From the NCBI GenBank assembly GCA_947629335.1, contig CANRDI010000001.1:186001-250000 (forward strand): DNA of 64,000 nucleotides, given 5' to 3'. The translations under genes and the position numbers were made by a program. Position 1 is the stretch's first letter. Each line of letters starts with the position of its first letter. Below, one piece after another: positions 62,251-64,000 of this stretch. This DNA comes from an uncultured Clostridia bacterium. GTDB lineage: Bacteria; Bacillota; Clostridia; Oscillospirales; Ruminococcaceae. Below the pieces are notes generated by a model. That model was not told the DNA's origin. It did no database searches and saw only the letters and a list, made by a program, of their open reading frames with translations.

Positions 62251-64000
62251 TGTTTTTCCTTTCGGAAGTTTTTCTATCGGGCGCTATCAGACATTCGCTG
62301 CCTGTGCCAATCAAATCGCGGCGCTTTGCGATTGTAAGCGCTTTTTCCACAAGCGCGCGGTTTTTCGGCATAAAATATTGCAGCAAAGCGCGCTGCATTG
62401 CTTTTTCTTCGGCAGTTCTCGGAACAAATACGGGTTCCATTGTATATGGGTTCAAGCCTGTATAAAACATTGCCGTGGAAATAGTGCCCGGAGTGGGATA
62501 AAAATCCTGTACCTGTTCGGGACGTATATTATGCTTTTTCTCAAACAGCGCAAGTTCTATCGCGTCATTAAGCGTACAGCCGGGGTGCGACGACATAAGA
62601 TAAGGCACAAGATATTGTTCTTTTCCGCATTTTTTAGTTGACTTATAAAACTTCTTTTCAAACTCTTCGTATACCTCGATATGCGGCTTTCCCATCAGAT
62701 CGAGAACTTTGTTCGAGGCGTGTTCGGGCGCGACTTTAAGCTGACCGCTGACGTGATATTCGACAAGCTCGTCGAGAAAATTTGTATTTTTGTCCAAAAG
62801 CAGATAATCAAACCGAATTCCCGAACGGATAAAAACTTTCTTTACTTTTTTGATTGAGCGAAGTTTTCGCAAAAGCGCAATATAGTCGCTGTGGTCGGCT
62901 CTTATGTTTTTGCACGGCGTCGGAGCTAAACACTTTCTGCCTTTGCAAAGCCCGTTTTCTGTCTGATTTTCACAGGACGGATGGCGGAAATTTGCGGTTG
63001 GTCCGCCGACGTCGTGAATATACCCCTTAAAATTCGGTTTTTCAGTCAGCATAACCGCTTCGTTTATAACCGACTCTTCGCTTCTTGTCTGAACTCTTCT
63101 TCCTTGATGAAGCGCGATAGAACAGAAATTGCAAAAGCCGAAACAGCCGCGGTTATGAGTTATCGAAAACTCTACTTCTTGTATAGCGGGAACTCCGCCG
63201 TCTTTTTCGTACATAGGGTGGTAAGTACGCATATACGGCAGTTCGTATGCATAATCAAATTCTTTTTGCGTTACAGAGCGCTGCGGCGGGTTCTGCACAA
63301 GCATCATATTGCCGTGGCGCTGGATAATTGTTCTTCCGTAAACCTCGTCCTGCTCGTCATACTGCTTTCTGCAAGCCTTTGCATAGGCTTTTTTGTTTGT
63401 GCTTACTATCTCAAAGCTGTCGCACTGAACAGCGCCAAGCGGCGTGTTTTCAGGTTTTGTGAGATAACAAATCCCTCTCAGGTCGTGCATATCCGAGAGC
63501 TTTTGTCCCTGCTTAAAGCGGTTGAGCATTTCCGAAAGCGTGACTTCTCCCATTCCGTACATAAGAAGCTCCGCGCCGCTGTCAACCAAAATCGACGGCA
63601 TTACGCTGTCGCTCCAGTAGTCATAGTGTGCAAACCTCCTGAGCGACGCTTCAAGACCGCCTATTTCTATTTCCGTATCGGGAAACAGCCGCTTTAACGC
63701 CTTGCAGTATGTTATCACTGCCCTGTCGGGGCGCTTTCCGCCCTTTCCTCCGGGAGAATAAGCGTCGTCGTTTCGCTTTTTCAGCGCAACAGTGTAATTC
63801 GACACCATACTGTCAATGTTCCCGCCCGTCACCATAAAGCAGTATTTCGGCTTTCCGAGCTTTCTGAAATCATTGTCGCTTATGGGCTGGGCGATAATTC
63901 CAACCGTAAATCCCGCCGCTTCTATAATACGCGAGATTATTGCAATACCAAACGTCGGGTGGTCTATATAAGCGTCGCCCGTCACGCAGATAAAGTCAAG
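62210..64000 (-). CDS. YgiQ family radical SAM protein (5' end beyond the window)
   Basis: At least 596 residues; the reading frame is open to base 64000 (residues LDFICVTGDAY), so the true start lies outside. UPF0313/YgiQ features include the N-terminal VTGDAYIDHPTFG and the cluster motif CFGFCNFC in THNRGCFGFCNFCS. SPGGKGGKRPDRA and HPGCTLNDAIEL follow, and the tail is lysine-rich. It binds a 4Fe-4S cluster and SAM; the reaction is unknown. The lysine tail overlaps the start of the MBL gene. Confidence 0.95.
   Translation of the reverse strand, partial: LDFICVTGDAYIDHPTFGIAIISRIIEAAGFTVGIIAQPISDNDFRKLGKPKYCFMVTGGNIDSMVSNYTVALKKRNDDAYSPGGKGGKRPDRAVITYCKALKRLFPDTEIEIGGLEASLRRFAHYDYWSDSVMPSILVDSGAELLMYGMGEVTLSEMLNRFKQGQKLSDMHDLRGICYLTKPENTPLGAVQCDSFEIVSTNKKAYAKACRKQYDEQDEVYGRTIIQRHGNMMLVQNPPQRSVTQKEFDYAYELPYMRTYHPMYEKDGGVPAIQEVEFSITHNRGCFGFCNFCSIALHQGRRVQTRSEESVINEAVMLTEKPNFKGYIHDVGGPTANFRHPSCENQTENGLCKGRKCLAPTPCKNIRADHSDYIALLRKLRSIKKVKKVFIRSGIRFDYLLLDKNTNFLDELVEYHVSGQLKVAPEHASNKVLDLMGKPHIEVYEEFEKKFYKSTKKCGKEQYLVPYLMSSHPGCTLNDAIELALFEKKHNIRPEQVQDFYPTPGTISTAMFYTGLNPYTMEPVFVPRTAEEKAMQRALLQYFMPKNRALVEKALTIAKRRDLIGTGSECLIAPDRKTSERKNNEKKTKAKRQANI

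Noticed and set aside
8571-64000. Treating everything right of the sigma-K fragment as a skin element
   Set aside because: No C-terminal sigma half is seen and the region is dominated by housekeeping genes, so the boundary cannot be claimed.

Overview
The window looks like chromosomal DNA of a low-to-moderate GC Clostridia species, most like the Oscillospiraceae/Ruminococcaceae. Supporting signs are sigma-A style promoters (TTGACA-17-TATAAT) and GGAGG-type ribosome sites with many TTG starts. Others are a DUF4364 protein, a solitary PduL-type phosphotransacylase, an [FeFe]-hydrogenase-like sensor and a sigma-K type sporulation sigma factor fragment. There is no phage or plasmid backbone and no rRNA, tRNA or CRISPR array that I can see. 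Family calls rest on motif recognition only; no search was run.

Layout. 0-0.5 kb: tandem copies of a hairpin-forming intergenic repeat. 0.5-8.6 kb (+): tyrA, a membrane protein, a fused M3 oligoendopeptidase, a kinase-like ATPase, a two-component pair, then the N-terminal half of a sigma-K gene. 8.7-12.9 kb (-): birA-bioY-bioB under a clear BirA operator, and a large serine recombinase. 13-26 kb (-): a chemoreceptor, then an almost complete arginine pathway (argG, H, C, J, B, D, F) with five unrelated or unknown genes among its members. 25.8-29.5 kb (+): XRE regulator, ImmA-like peptidase, two M42 peptidases and a GNAT. 29.6-37.7 kb (+): tmk, DJ-1, 5-FCL, mltG, a U32 tRNA hydroxylation peptidase-like protein, deoC, deoB, GNAT, Mrp and a C_GCAxxG_C_C protein. 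37.9-41.1 kb (+): a membrane protein and a LOTUS/DUF3825 protein. 41.1-45.4 kb (-): aroB, aroA, a YjbR protein, aroC and DUF4364. 45.5-47.6 kb: a Xer-type recombinase beside a 28-bp dif-like palindrome, a structured leader and a dead methyltransferase. 47.8-51 kb (+): a lysine/alanine-rich SCP2-like protein, a hydrogenase-chemoreceptor fusion and a Ser-rich lipoprotein. 51-56 kb: a Fur-family-regulated zinc/manganese ABC operon, pduL and gapA. 56-64 kb (-): a paralogous Ser-rich lipoprotein, an RluD-type synthase, MATE, typA, an MBL-fold hydrolase and a YgiQ radical SAM gene that runs off the right edge.

How it fits together. Arginine and shikimate/tyrosine synthesis form the metabolic core, with biotin acquisition through BioY/BioB under BirA. 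The most notable observation is that the sigma-K-like gene stops at the codons where skin elements split sigK in other Firmicutes. A recombinase of the ESIENQ type lies 2.7 kb away in convergent orientation, and no C-terminal half is visible in the window. Other points are the candidate single-recombinase Xer/dif module, the LOTUS-DUF3825 locus, the hydrogenase-MCP sensor and the H1-tail/SCP2 fusion.
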